Both the position numbers and the translations under genes were made by a program. From Typhlomys cinereus (lineage: Eukaryota; Chordata; Mammalia; Rodentia; Platacanthomyidae), in the NCBI GenBank assembly GCA_023101885.1, contig JALPQD010000248.1:831423-895422 (forward strand): a stretch of DNA of 64,000 nucleotides, written 5' to 3'. Numbering within the stretch: the stretch's first letter is position 1; every line of letters begins with the position of its first letter. The notes beneath the pieces are model-generated. The model did not search any database. It was not told the DNA's origin and saw only the letters and a program-made list of their open reading frames with translations. Below are positions 32,546-44,691 of this stretch, one piece after another.

Positions 32546-35020
32546 TTTTTCTGGCTTTTCCCCCTAGAAATTCTGAAGAATAAATGTTGGTTCTCAAAAA
32601 AATTGTATGAGTGGTTAAACAAATGTTTTCTTTTCTTAAGAATCAAAACATTGATACAGTGGAAGAGTAAAGAGAAACCACAAAATAATGAAGATATTTT
32701 CTGAGACTCATAAAGAAAAGTAAAAGATAAATGAACATGTAGATTAAGTAATGTTCTGTACTTACTTGCAAATCACCCATGCATTATGATTTTCAGAGCT
32801 GAATAAACTTACTTTTAACTGACAGGTAAAAATGTAAAGGTGTACATATTGATAGGTTACTGGAAACTTAGCTGAATTACGTAAATACAAAGAAGTAAAT
32901 GAAAACCTTGAGAATATTTTAGCTAGATAAATAAAATTTGTAGGTAATTAAAATAGAAGGAGAGTCATGCATTACAGTGATCTCAATAACAGATTGTCGG
33001 ATTACCCTTACATGAACAGCACCAATTAGGGTGTTTCATATTCTTTGCATCCCCACAATTTCTGTGGTAACTGCCAATGAAGGAATCAAACAGTTCTCTT
33101 ACTACCAATTTCAGCATCCCAGCACCGCAGATAACAATCCTGAATAATTGAAGCATGGTGTATGAACTCCTCTGAAATGCAATAGTATTCCTTATTTTTC
33201 CAACACAAGTATGTATTAGAAAAATTTGCTGAAAGGTTATGTTTACTCCACTGTAGAGTTATTGAGGAATTAGCATTATTATATTTTAGTTTATCGCTAT
33301 TGATATAAAAGACATTACGTACTTCTTAAATACATTGTCATAGAGCAATAGGCCTAAGTACATATTTCTCAGAGGAAAAAATACAAATGGCTAACTTATC
33401 TTTTAAATGTGATAATTGCACTACTCATAGATAGGTACAGATTTATATATGTACATAGTTGTATATGTATATATCACATGTTTAATTTTTATAACTCCAT
33501 TTAAATATATTTATATATGTGTAGATACATTCAGTAATGTACATATACCTATTGCCTGTAGACAATACATAAAGACAGGCACAAACATGAAGGCAATAAA
33601 ATATACTTGACTTTACTTTTTTCCATGGATTGCATATAGTGGCTCTATCTCACCCTTGCTCTTGATCTCAGAAAGCCTTACATTATTATTTACACTTTAT
33701 AGAATTTTTCACTTGTCATCATGACTGCTGTTGCTCTTTGAATGTCAGACACAACTCTAAATAATAAAGTATAGAGTTTTCAGTGTTCTGTACCTTTCCC
33801 AAGTGATTAATCCATCTCAGAACACCAGTGATATTTGCTCAACGTGGTCATGATCTGAGTCAAGACTAGGATTCATGCAGTATCTTCTCTCTGGTACTCT
33901 GTTTCAAAACAGTCCACAACACTCACTGCTATGCTAATGGTTAACCATGTTTCTCAAGGAGCTCTGACTCCACAGCTAAAGTTTGTTTCTAGAAAATAGT
34001 TTCACAAAGAAATCACATTCCATGACTAGCACATCACTTATTTAGTATCATAGACCTTTCCAAATCATGATCAGAATCTGAAGTGATATCTCTATTAGAA
34101 AAAGGATTCGCCAACTTAATGAGAAATGGACTGTACTTCCAATTGCTTCTGGAAACCAAAATTCTCCCTGCCACAGAAATATTTTTTTTATTGTTCAGCT
34201 GCTATATATAGCAGAACAGTAATTCCAGAGGTCTTGTTTGCAGCCAAATATGTAATGACAGGAGAAGTTCTAATGGACTTTGCTAAAATTTTCTGGGAAA
34301 ATGTATTGGCTTGAGATCAAGAAATTGACAAGAGAGATGATTTTTTTGGCAACAGGTTCAGTTGTAACTTAAGTTACAACACAGACATCTTGGTTTGCAC
34401 ATTATAGTTGACATATGGGTTGTAAATCTCAAGCCATGTAAAAGGTCAGGGAAAATCCAAAGAAATAAAGGAAGAGCAGGTAATCAGGAGATGACTGACC
34501 AACACATAATATTATATATGATGGAGATGGGAGCGAGTGTAAGTTTTAAGGGTAACACTTCAAAGAGATATAGCAGTTGTGGCAGCACTGGTCCCATGTC
34601 TGTTACACAGCAGGACTCTGTGCCCAAACAAAATAAAAACACAGCAACAAATACAAGACAAACATAATGTGCTCCTATGTTTCTCACTACTTTCCCGTAA
34701 AGCTATATCAGCATGCTAGGAGTTTAGTTAGTATTTGTTTCCCTTCACATGTGTTTGCAAGAGATGCTTAATGCAGCATCCAGGAGTATACTCTGAGGTT
34801 GGCACGTGACAGGGAGACCGTAGCATTTGAAAAATTGCTTGTACAAGACAAGGAGACTGAAAAACAAGGTAGGTGATATTGAGATTATCTTTATAACCTT
34901 TGCAAAAGTCAGTTGCTTGGTTTTACTGTTTACAGTGACTTCTAAGAGGCTTTTTCTCTCACCTAGTCACAAGATCTGTAAGAGCTGAATATTCTCTCTG
35001 TGGTCCATCAGCTGGAGAGT
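32546..35020. other. No gene or repeat recognised
   Basis: AT-rich. Short frames at 34126-34314 and 34395-34667 have no recognisable domain. A TA-rich stretch lies at 33440-33500. Confidence 0.45.
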
Positions 35021-35022
35021 GA

Positions 35023-35030
35023 GTGTGTGA

Positions 35031-35061
<31 letters not shown>

Positions 35062-35064
35062 TGT

Positions 35065-35111
<47 letters not shown>
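35023..35111. repeat. (GT)n microsatellite
   Basis: About 90 bp of GT with TATG interruptions. Confidence 0.95.
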
Positions 35112-35112
<1 letters not shown>

Positions 35113-36315
35113 CTACACTGAAGACTGAACTCTGATTACTGAGGCCGATCCATTAGCATTTGCAGTAGCAGTGATAGAACTGAAATCACAAGTTGAGAAA
35201 AACCTGGACCACCAGGACCCGATCCATTTCACGATGAGCAGATTACAAAAATACTCAAAAATTCTCTAACTCTGCGTCTCAATCCTGCGGCTGGCTGCTT
35301 GAGGTAACAGTATCACTTTCTTGCTCTGATTTGCTTTCTGGGGCAAATTTACTTGCTAAAAATGCAACAGACTACAATCTGTCTCTTCTATTTCTGTGCA
35401 GTCACTGAGACGAAAATGAGAAATGTGTTTTCAAGCAGATGGCAAAATAAAACAAGATGGTCTTTGGAACGCAACAGACCCTGACCTCACAGAGTTCAGT
35501 GGCAAGCTTAGAATAAGTGAATACTTTTGAAAGATATGTAGTCTCTCACAAATGTACAAATATGTGCACATTAATATTTATCTCTACAGAGGACTCTATT
35601 GTTTATCCAATTGCTTATATTGTAGACTCACCATACTGGTAATAGAGTATCATCATGAGCAAAAACACTTGCAGAGGCATGTCAATGCACACACAGGTCC
35701 ACACAGAGTTAGACACACACACTGACAGTCCTGCTTGAAAGCTGAAGCCTGAATCACAGGGCTGTAGAAGGCAGAACAGAATTCACCCGTGATAAGTGAA
35801 TGAGCACAAACCACTCAGGTCCATCTTCTCTTCTAGTGACTGTTACTTTCACAATCAGCACATTGTTTCAGGGGGAGGCTCAGAAGCTAAAAAGACAGGG
35901 TAGGTATTTTACTCCATGCTTAAAAAAAAGGAATGAATGGATAAGCTAAAATTTCATTAGAGGTAGAGAAATTACAGAACAATCAGTGTCATTTTGAATA
36001 AAAGTATTGGAGGTTTCTCATACCCTGTGCTGTAAATTAGTGAGGGTTGTGATAAGACAATCACATTCATGGTGAAATTTACATACATATTGATTCTAGA
36101 GAGATAAGTATTGCAAGAAAGCAAGTGCTCATTTGAAAACAGCTTAAAGTAGTGTAAGAACAGAACAACATCCGCTAGACGAGTCTTCTTAATCTAAGCA
36201 TCTTTGTTCAATAGTTCAGATACTTCAAAGACAGCTAGCTCAATTATCTCCTAAGAGTAAGATGGCAAACTTTGATTCCAATACTTTCTATTTCTGAAAT
36301 ATTTCCTCTTCATGA
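35112..36315. other. No gene or repeat recognised
   Basis: Single-copy-looking DNA. Confidence 0.45.
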
Positions 36316-36317
36316 TT

Positions 36318-36515
36318 CACTTGGCTCTTTCTCTCTGTCTTTTCCCCTCCTTTTCTCTCCCCTCCCCTCTCCTCTCCTTTTCTCACCCTTTCCTTTTCTT
36401 CCTCGCCTCTCCCTTTCCTTCCCCTAACTCCATGATTCTCTTTTTTGCCCTCCTTTTCCCCTCCCTCCACCTTGTCTCTTTTCCTCTCCCCCATCTTTCC
36501 TCCCCTCCCCTACAA
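36318..36515. repeat. Polypyrimidine tract
   Basis: About 200 bp of C/T-rich DNA (CTCT, CCCCTCC words). Frames on both strands over it are low-complexity artefacts. Confidence 0.85.
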
Positions 36516-36595
36516 GATCACAATTTATCTTCTTCCCGCTGTGTCCATTCTAATGGCCTCCTTTAACTCTTCAATCTACTTCATTACTCTTTCTT

Positions 36596-36685
36596 TTGTT
36601 TCGCTTTGACAGTATTAGAGATTGATTGAACTCAGGGCCTTTTTCTAGGCAATGATTTCACTACAAACTTATGTCTTCCAGACTT
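36596..36685 (-). mobile_element. Possible ID-like SINE fragment, minus strand
   Basis: 'tttgtttcgctttgacagtattagagattgattgaactcagggcctttttctaggcaatg' fits the reverse complement of an ID head (B box then A box), with strong divergence. Confidence 0.45.
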
Positions 36686-37235
36686 CCCTGAATCTTTGCT
36701 AGTTTACAACATTATAGACTATAACCTCCATATTAGTATTTTAATTTGCTGTGCTGAAAATTAATGCAATAATCTTAACATACAGTAGTCAACTACAGAT
36801 TATGCTTCAAGGCTTTCTTATCTTTTGTAAATAGTGCTCATTTATTGCATCTTTATGATCAAATATCTGGAAAAAGAAACTTGAAGAAAGAGGCATAGTT
36901 GAAGCTATAGTTCATCAAGGTGGGAAGACAAAACAGCTGGAATATGTGGTCCTTTGTGGAGGGAAACTCCAAGTATGGCTTGTTCATATCTTAGCCATTC
37001 AGGACAAATTCTCGGCCAATCAAACATCCAGGCTGTATCCCATGAAGTTTTGTTCCAGTGATCCATTTCTGGGGCCCTGTTGTCTAGTTTTCAGACTTTC
37101 ACAAATATCAACACCAGGTAGGATCCAAGTTTACAAAGACATAAAACTTGGGGGTGGGGGAACTATCCACATCTTAAATGTGTTTTTTCTTGTTGCTCAA
37201 ATCCTGCTTTATATTCTGGTCCACTCTAAAATAAA
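36686..37235. other. No gene recognised
   Basis: A 103-codon frame at 36946-37257 has no domain and runs into the adjacent L1 tail. Confidence 0.4.
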
Positions 37236-37239
37236 AAGG

Positions 37240-37380
37240 AAAAAAGAGAAAATATGAAGATAGGGAATGGGAAGTTGGTATTTTGGGGACGAGTACAGGG
37301 AGAGTGAGAGGAATGAGAGAATATATATAACCACATGCTTTGTTTATATGTATAAAATTGTCAAGTAATAAATAAAATGT
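37240..37380 (+). mobile_element. Old L1 3' end
   Basis: A/G-rich text followed by 'tttatatgtataaaattgtcaagtaataaataaaatg', the ending seen in old rodent L1 3' ends. Non-coding. Confidence 0.55.
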
Positions 37381-38145
37381 TATTACTTTTTTAGATCCAA
37401 TAAAATAGAGTAATGGAAGGAAACATTCAATATCAACTTCAGATCTCCACATACATGCACATATGTTCATATGCATGCATGTATATGTACATCTACACAC
37501 TTGCAAACATGCAAACCTATGTGCATATCACCCCCTACATGTAGTTATTAAATTGAAGAAAAAAATCATTTTCCAAGGCTGCTTGAAGCCATCTTGAAAT
37601 GTTCCATGTGGTATAAATCATATCATTCAGACAACTCAATTGTTTGTTTCATGTCTAATTACGCATCTCATTTCTTTTTTTATTTTTCTTGTACTGACTT
37701 CATGATCTTTTTCCTCAGCCACCTGATTGTTAGGATGACAGAAATATACAACCATGGCAGTGATCCTACAGAATGATGCTCATTTATTAATTTTGATTCT
37801 GAAATGTCACCATTCATTGCAAGTACTCTATGAAATATAGCTTGAGAATTTAGCTTGGCATGGATATTCCAAACTTTGATGTCATTCTTTACAGCAAAAC
37901 TGTCTCATCATTTCTGAATAGCTTCTTAAACATCCAATGTGATGATTATCTCATTCACATGTAAGTTGTTCAGGGAAGTTTCAGCCAGTTTTTCCTTTTC
38001 TAGATGTAGTAAAATGTCTGTAGTTTGAAGCAGGAGCTGGGACGGGATGATTAACAAGGAGGATTAATACCTGGGGAACAATCTATTCAGATTGAAATCT
38101 GATAAATATGGCTGACTGCCACACTGCCTGAAGCTTTATTTGTGT
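37381..38145. other. No gene or repeat recognised
   Basis: AT-rich, with an ATGCATGC-like patch at 37450-37520. Confidence 0.45.
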
Positions 38146-38149
38146 CTTA

Positions 38150-38425
38150 TATTAGTCAGATTTTCAAGATATAATACATATGCTAATAGGATACACACAC
38201 ACACACACACACACACACATATGGAATTTATTTGATGAATTATGAAATAAGGTCTAGGTAGTCCAAAAAAGACTGCCTATAGCTTTTCAGCTTCAGTGTG
38301 GTGCTAAAGGCTGGAGGATTCCTGGAATGTTCTGGAATTCAATCACTTTGGAGGATCAAAGAAGCTGGGTTCTGTTGCCAATGAAAGCAGGTGGAAGCAG
38401 GCAAGAGTTTGCCAACACAGGAAAA
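38150..38425. repeat. Old dispersed repeat with (AC)n
   Basis: 'ttagtcagattttcaagatataatacatatg' then (AC)n at 38191-38219 and 'atatggaatttatttgatgaatt' parallels 58936-59300 ('ttagtcaggtttatctagaagaacagaact...'). This suggests a shared ancient repeat. Family not assigned. Confidence 0.4.
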
Positions 38426-39074
38426 GTAAGTTCATCTTTCTTAAACTTCCTTTTTCCTTCTCTGCTACTGGAAGTTGTCTCTCACATATTGACTTGATTA
38501 TTGCATTTGAAATGTCTTAATCTACATAATCTCTTCAGATGACTCGATAGCTGATCTGTTAGTTAACCTCAAATCCAGTCAAGCTAACAAATAGGAATAA
38601 CTATCATTGATGTCATGTCAGAAGATTTGTCAAGAAAGCAAAAGGCTTTAGGAAGAGGTATTAAAGGTATTTGAAATTTGAGAGTGTACTGTGACTATAG
38701 AATCAGTGAACTTAAAAGAACTTAGTATAAAAATGCATTATTGGTTCAAAGATGTTATGATCATATTTAAATGAGAGAGCTATTGGTACAAAGCAGATAT
38801 GTTAAGCATGTTTTATCTCCATGTTTTCCTTTGTCATTTTCAAATATGTAAAAAAAGACACTCTTGAACAATACAAAGGCAGGGGGATACAATTCCTACA
38901 AATACATTATTCACAGGCAACATTCCCATCTATAATTTTGGACATGAATGGCTGTGTGGAAGAGCATGCAAAAGAGGTAAAATGTAATAGTGATTATCCT
39001 TTGTTTTCTTCTTCAGTCTTCTCTTAATGATTTCAGAATTACTAATTCAAAGCCCAAGTATGTTTGACTTGTGT

Positions 39075-39118
<44 letters not shown>

Positions 39119-40675
39119 CATTCTTAAATATTGTCAAGCAACATTTATTTTTCACTTAGTGTCACTAAGAGTACAGGGAATTTCCAAGGACAAAACAGAA
39201 AGTCAGAAAACCTCTCAACACAGAGGAGGATATTTGTGGGATATATGTTTCATAATCACCTAGGTATGCACAGAATTCCCTAAAGTCTCTCAATCAACAA
39301 GAGGGTTTTCATGCAATAATTTTGAACATAACATCTGTTTTTTTTTTTTAGAGAAGAATCAGTATAAGTAGACATTCTGGTAGTCTTTCCCAAGGAAATA
39401 AAGAATGGCTCATATAATTATCACAGTATTATAAAGTTCTTGTTAGATCAAAAGGGAACACCAGTTAAAATCCAAGCCTCTGTTTCTCTTTCCCTTCTTC
39501 CCTGTCTTATTCAAACTGTCTTTTTTCTGATTACTTCTTGCACCTCTTTAAGACAGATGCCGAAATATGATGACATGTTCAGCTTCATAATTTGGCGTCT
39601 TGGAATTATAAACATAAAAACTGAAAGAGAAGTAGACTAGACAACTTTTCAGTGAAAATTCTCCTCAGGAGACCAGAAGTAACTCTGGGAATAGAAGGAC
39701 TGAAATCCATTCTCCCATTACTGGGGAGAGAAGCATTGGTGGATCTGAACAGCTTCAAATATGAATGTGACTAGTACCACAGACCATCTGTGCCTTCACT
39801 TCCTGGGCGAACAAATCCAGATTCTTTAGAAGACATGCAATGCTTTCACTGTGGCATACGTTAACCTCAGAACCTTCCTTACTGTAGTCTTAGAAGAAAA
39901 AGGCTTAGAAATAGGTCAATCAGTAAAAAACAAAGTGAACTAAAATAATCTGCTGATTAATCAGATGGTTGATAATTAATTTGTTTTCAGACTTTCTAGT
40001 CATTTATGTCAAATGGCTATATGAGTTTAAATCTTTAATAAAACGGAATATTTGATCCACATTGCATGATGCACAGATACAAATAAGGTTCGATTAGCAG
40101 CAGAAAGACTAAGGTGTAAAGACAATATATCAGAGGACTATTCAACTGACAGGGGTCTTTCAGAGACTTGGCTTTATCTTACATTTCATTTTTATAGAAA
40201 TTTCCCTTAAGTTATTTCAGCTTAGACTAGACATCATCTGGTCAGGAGTCTACTCCCATTTTCTAGAGCAGATAACTCACACGAAGGGATGCTGAAAAGA
40301 AGCGAAGAGCCTGTGCCTTCTCTCTCAAAAGACCCCTTTCTCAGTCTTTCCCTCTCTTAGCATAGGTGGGCAGATGCAGTCGTTACTTGTCTTTCATTAT
40401 GACAATTCTGAGTTACTCTTGAAGCTCAAGAAGTGAAGCGTTTCCTTTCTACTATCTTTGTTCTGTTCCTTTACAGAAGCTTAAATGTGCTTTTCCTTCC
40501 TTTTCTCCCCCTTCCTAGGTTCCCAGCTCCCGTCTCAGACTTCCTTCCTGTACTGGTGTTTTATGTTGCAAAATAAAAGCAAACATTCTCCATTCTTCCT
40601 CACAATTTTTTATTTGGGAGAGAAAACAAACACATATACACAGACCATATAAGACCTGTGAAAGAAATGTTTCAT
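38426..40675. other. Quiet DNA with one microsatellite
   Basis: A (GT)n run lies at 39071-39112. Frames here are short and domain-free. I see no SINE, LTR or L1. Confidence 0.45.
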
Positions 40676-40690
40676 AAGAAGAGGGGGGAG

Positions 40691-40996
40691 GGCTGGAGAG
40701 GTGGCTCAGGGGTTAAGCCTCTACCTTGCAGGTGGAAGGTCCCGAGTTCGGATCCTAGACCCCACGTATAGAAGCCAGGTGGAAGCGGGGGCGGCCTGCT
40801 TTTCTGGTCCTGGTAGGGCGGAGCCTGTGAATCCCGGGGCAGAGTAAACAAGGAGGAAGTGGAGCGGTCCATGTGGTTCCCAAATTCGTCCATGGTTCTA
40901 CACACACATAGACACACACACACACACACACAGACACACACACACATGCATACACGCACAATTGAATAAATAATAAATAATAAAAAAATTTTAAAA
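40691..40996 (+). mobile_element. Young B2-like SINE
   Basis: TSD near-identical: AAGAAGAGGGGGGA at 40676-40689 and AAGAAGAGAGGGGA at 40997-41010. Head GGCTGGAGAGGTGGCTCAG, B box GAGTTCGGATCC, GC-rich body with 'aggcggagcctgtgaatcccgg'-like text, (CA)n at 40905-40960, and 'aattgaataaataataaa' tail. Confidence 0.95.
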
Positions 40997-41010
40997 AAGA
41001 AGAGAGGGGA

Positions 41011-41308
41011 AGCTATGCCTAAGAAGTCTCATTAGATTGAAGAAATGTCTTGATAAATTACAGGAATATCTAGGAGCAGTAAGGAGGGTAGGTGAAAAGT
41101 TAAACATGATGCTCTTGTACTATGTCCTTCTACATTGTCATTTCTGTACCCCCAAGAGAGAGAATTTCTCCAGCTCACATTTAATGAGTCAGTGAAGAAC
41201 TGACAATCAATGGTGGTAAGTTGGAGAGTACAAATGTGCAAAAACGCATTCATAAAAATGCAAAAAAGCAGTCGAATATATTGCAAGAATAATGCTTTAG
41301 AAAGACAC
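41011..41308. other. No gene recognised
   Basis: A 92-codon minus frame has no domain. Confidence 0.4.
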
Positions 41309-41309
41309 A

Positions 41310-41520
41310 AGGGTGGGGATGTAGCTCAGCTGGTAGCAAGATCACCTGGAATGTAAAAGGTTGAGGTCTTGATGGTCAACTCTCCATATGTTAATGCAGG
41401 TGAGATGCCCCCGAAATCTAGCATTCAAGAAGTGGAGATAGAAGGATCATGAATTGGAGGCAAGAGGTTACAGGAGGTCTTGTCTCAAATCAGTGAAGCA
41501 AAGCAAATAAGAGACTGTAT
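41310..41520 (+). mobile_element. B4 SINE (ID-like head plus B1-like tail)
   Basis: First part 'ggggatgtagctcagctggtagcaagatcacctgg' is an ID/tRNA-like head. The later part 'gaagtggagatagaaggatcatgaattggaggcaagagg...ggtcttgtctcaaa' is the 7SL-derived B1 right-hand text. The fusion is the definition of rodent B4, and it is strong evidence that the DNA is rodent. Confidence 0.8.
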
Positions 41521-41633
41521 AAAATAGAAGAAATAAAGCAATACTATTTTGTTTAAATCATATGCAAAATAAGTGACAAATTTTGAAAATGTTAGGAAAT
41601 GAACTCAGTAAGTTTAGTAATTGATTCCTATCA

Positions 41634-42030
41634 TGGTTTGAATGTCAGTTTCCCCCACCCCCGCCCCAGCAATGCATGTGTTGGAATCCTTAGATAACGT
41701 TACTGTTTGAGAAGGTTGTAGCAACTTTAAGAGGTGGAGCTCTAGTGGCGGAAGGGATGTCACAAGTGACTGTGCAGGTCTTGGGATTTGGTGGTCTGAT
41801 CCTGCTTCTTGTCAATTTTTTCTTTTTTTTATTTAATTCTTGCTCTCTGCCTTGAAGATGACTATACACAATGAACCAGCTTACATTTAGCCTTGTGCTT
41901 TGTTCTGTGATTCCAGACATAATGGACTACATCCACACCTCTGATCAGGAATCAAATGAATCTCCCCTTCTTCCTTAAGTTGTGATTGAGTATTGCCTCA
42001 TAGCGTTAAAAGAAGAGTGACTGTAATAAC
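41634..42030 (+). mobile_element. MaLR-type LTR remnant (MT/ORR1-like)
   Basis: 'catggtttgaatgtcagtttccccc', 'gcatgtgttggaatcctt', 'gagaaggttgtagcaactttaagaggtggagc', 'gacataatggactacatccacacctctgatc', 'cttccttaagttgtgattgag', 'agagtgactgtaat'. These are the ordered landmarks of the rodent MaLR LTR. A T-rich insertion lies at 41815-41840. Solo LTR, no coding. Confidence 0.8.
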
Positions 42031-42099
42031 CCTCTATGTCACATGTAAAGGGAACTCAGCTAAATGCAAAGTTTAAGGGAATGATTAATAAGAAAACTG

Positions 42100-42455
42100 A
42101 GAAGATGTCAAGATCCAGCATATCTCCTGGAAAGACTGCTGGAGGATAATGCAGGAATAGAGACAGAAGGGGGTTGCTTTCCTCAATGATTTACCCACCG
42201 ACGAGTCATCCATGCCCCAGGAAGAGCTGAGACATTAGTCAGGACAGACATCCCAGATGAAGCCCAATGAACCATACCATCAAAATAAAAAAAAGAAAGA
42301 AAGAATGAATGAATAATTAAAAGACATTAAAGTAGGAGGGAGACTGGCTGGAAATGGAAAGGCATATAGCAAGAAAGAGGAGGGGACAGAAAAGTGGTGG
42401 GAAACTCATGCATTCATTGTGTTCAGGTATCGAATGTTAAAGAACCAAAAACCTT
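42100..42455 (+). mobile_element. Old L1 3' UTR
   Basis: Contains the block shared with 1021-1095, then an A-rich patch (42286-42320), 'agacattaaagtaggaggg', 'gaggaggggacag' and 'attcattgtgttcaggtatcgaatgttaaagaacc', an old rodent L1 3' end layout. Non-coding. Confidence 0.5.
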
Positions 42456-43065
42456 AAATTTAAAAGCTAGATTTATGAGACAACGGTCATACTTAGAATT
42501 AAGATAGTTAACCTATGGATAAAATCTGAGACCCTACAGGTGCACATAAAGGGAAAACAGAAATTTTCACTTCTGTACATATTTAGTTTTATAATATTCA
42601 AAATATCCAGAATAACATGATTCTTGCAGAAATGCTCCAACATTATGAGCAATGACTCAGTCGACTGTAGCATCTTACAAGAAGAGCAGGCAATGATTCA
42701 AATAACTCTTGTCTCCTTGGAGTATTCTTGCTATTGACACAGAGAAATAGTTTAGTAAGTGTCCTTCCCAGAGCTGTTCCTGAAACAAAAAAAAAATCTT
42801 AAAGACAATATTCAATGTGCCAATGACGACAAGTTGCTCTTCTATTTGCTAAGAGCATAGGGAAAAGGAACTGATTGTGTTTGACTTCCTAAAGTAAAAC
42901 TAAGGGGTTTGAATCTGTATTGCCTTGTGGATGCTTACAGTTCTCCAAGAAAAGTAGACTTGTTGACTAGTGTGTGGCAATATCATAAACTAGATTCTGG
43001 CAATATCATAAACTTGGGTAGAAATCAAAAGCCACCACACTTGAATGTTTCAAAAAACATATTGA
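42456..43065. other. No gene or repeat recognised
   Basis: Single-copy-looking DNA. Confidence 0.45.
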
Positions 43066-43186
43066 AAAGATTTTTATTATTATTATGTGTGTGAATGTAT
43101 GTGTGAGTGTGTGTGTGCGTGTGTGTGTGTGATATGCAAGCACAGGTAAACACATGTCATGGTGTGCATACAAAGATTGAAGGATT
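43066..43186 (-). mobile_element. Old SINE (B3-like), left part, split by L1 C
   Basis: 'gatttttattattattatgtgtgtg', a (TG)n tract, then 'gcaagcacaggtaaacacatgtcatggtgtgcata' match the layout of a minus-strand rodent B3-type SINE. The right part resumes at about 50655-50720, after L1 C. It was present before the L1 insertion. Confidence 0.55.
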
Positions 43187-43601
43187 CCATTCCCTCCACT
43201 CCGCTGCCCGGGATGCATGCACGCAGTCCAGCCGGGCCTCACCCCGTGCAACCTAGGTAAGCTCCCTCAACGCCCACCCCCAGAACCCCAGGCCGCCCAA
43301 GGGACCCAGCTCCTCCAACCATCCAGCCGGTAGCCGCCGGGCCGGGCCTGTGGGAGGAAGAGGACACTCCCTATGCGCCCAGGCCCCGCCCCCAGGCCCC
43401 CAGGCCCCCAAGTTAAATAGCTCGCCGCCGTCGCCCCATCCTCCCTTCCCCCATTCCGCTGCCCGGACACGCAGGGTCGAGCCTGGACTCACCTCGACCT
43501 AGGTAAGCTCCATCTCCGCCCACCCCCAAAACCCCAGGCCAAATAATTCAGTTTAGTGAAAAACACACAGAAATTGAAAGATCTTAAGAGTTAAAACGAC
43601 A
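43187..43601 (+). promoter_or_regulatory. L1 C 5' UTR, tandem monomers, CpG-rich
   Basis: Two units: 'aacctaggtaagctcc' at about 43250-43265 and 'gacctaggtaagctcc' at about 43496-43511, spaced 246 bp, each followed by 'gcccacccccaraaccccaggcc'. TATA-like AAGTTAAATAG is near 43411. CpG density is clearly above the surroundings. The motif CCTAGGTAAG resembles a splice donor. Promoter role is inferred from L1 biology. Confidence 0.8.
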
Positions 43602-44641
43602 ATGCCAAAGTCAAAGTGCAAATCCATGAGAAAGAACACTCAAGTAAACAAATCTCCCACTGAAGGAATTAATCCCATAATGTTAGCCTCCAACCAGAAC
43701 AAACCCATGGAAAATGGCCAAGAAAGCCCTACCCAGGGTAACGACCTTCAAAATATGATCATTCCCATGTTCAATACTGTGAAAGAGGAAATCCGAGAGG
43801 AATTAAATAATCAATCAATCGCTTTGAGGAGGAACACAACAGACACTTGGAGGAGTTGAGAAAAACAGTGCAAGAAACAAAAACTGGCATAGAGCAGTTA
43901 AAGCAGACTTAAGCAGAGTTTAAAACTGAGCTAAAAGACAAGTTATCCTCAACCCAGAACTCCACAGAGTCTTATCAGCAGAACTAATGAAGCAGAAAAC
44001 AGAATTTCAGACCTTGAAGATAAAGTGGGAGTACTAACCAGCTCAATGGAAGAGGTGGTTAAAGCCAAAAAGATACTTGAGAGAAATATTCAAGAGTTAT
44101 GGGACACCGTGAAGAAGCCTTACATGCGTATTTATGGAATACCAGAGCAAGAATCTCAAAATACCACCCCTGAGGAAATTTTTCAAATGATCATCAAGGA
44201 AAACTTTCCTCATCTAAAAAAAGAGAGGCCCATCCATATACAAGAGGCATTCCACACCCCAAACAGATATGACCAAAACAGAAGCCGCCACGGCAAATAA
44301 TAGTCAAAACACTCCACATTCAAGACAAAGAACTAGTGCTGAGAGCTCCAAGGGAGAAAAAACAAGTCACTTTTAAAGGTAAACCTATTAAAATAACAAA
44401 TGACTTCTCAGTTGAAACAGTAAAAGCAAGAAGAGCTTGGAGAGACATACTTCAAGTATAGAATGAGCAAAAATGTCAACCCAGGCTGATTTACCCTGCA
44501 AAACTATCAGTCATGATTGAGGGAGAAGGAAAAATCTTCCAGCATAAAGACAATTTGAAGGCCTTCAAAATAATGCTAGAAATGATACTCAAGCTTGAAG
44601 AAAAAAACAGGCATATCCAGGAGAACAGAAGGCAAGTATAA
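43602..44641 (+). pseudogene. L1 C ORF1 (RNA-binding protein), frameshifted
   Basis: ATG at 43602; stop at 44639-44641. The span of 1040 nt fits about 346 residues, close to the usual L1 ORF1 length. The first frame ends at 43859 after a frameshift near 43820. CAA-to-TAA is seen near 43910, and the frame recovers at 44025-44300 (coiled-coil to RNA-recognition part, with YMRIYGIPEQE). A further shift near 44265 leads to the C-terminal domain. It sits 50 bp upstream of ORF2, as usual for L1. Confidence 0.9.
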
Positions 44642-44691
44642 CATCATTAAAAAAGAAGCAATATACTTATAAAAACTACTAAACATAATAA

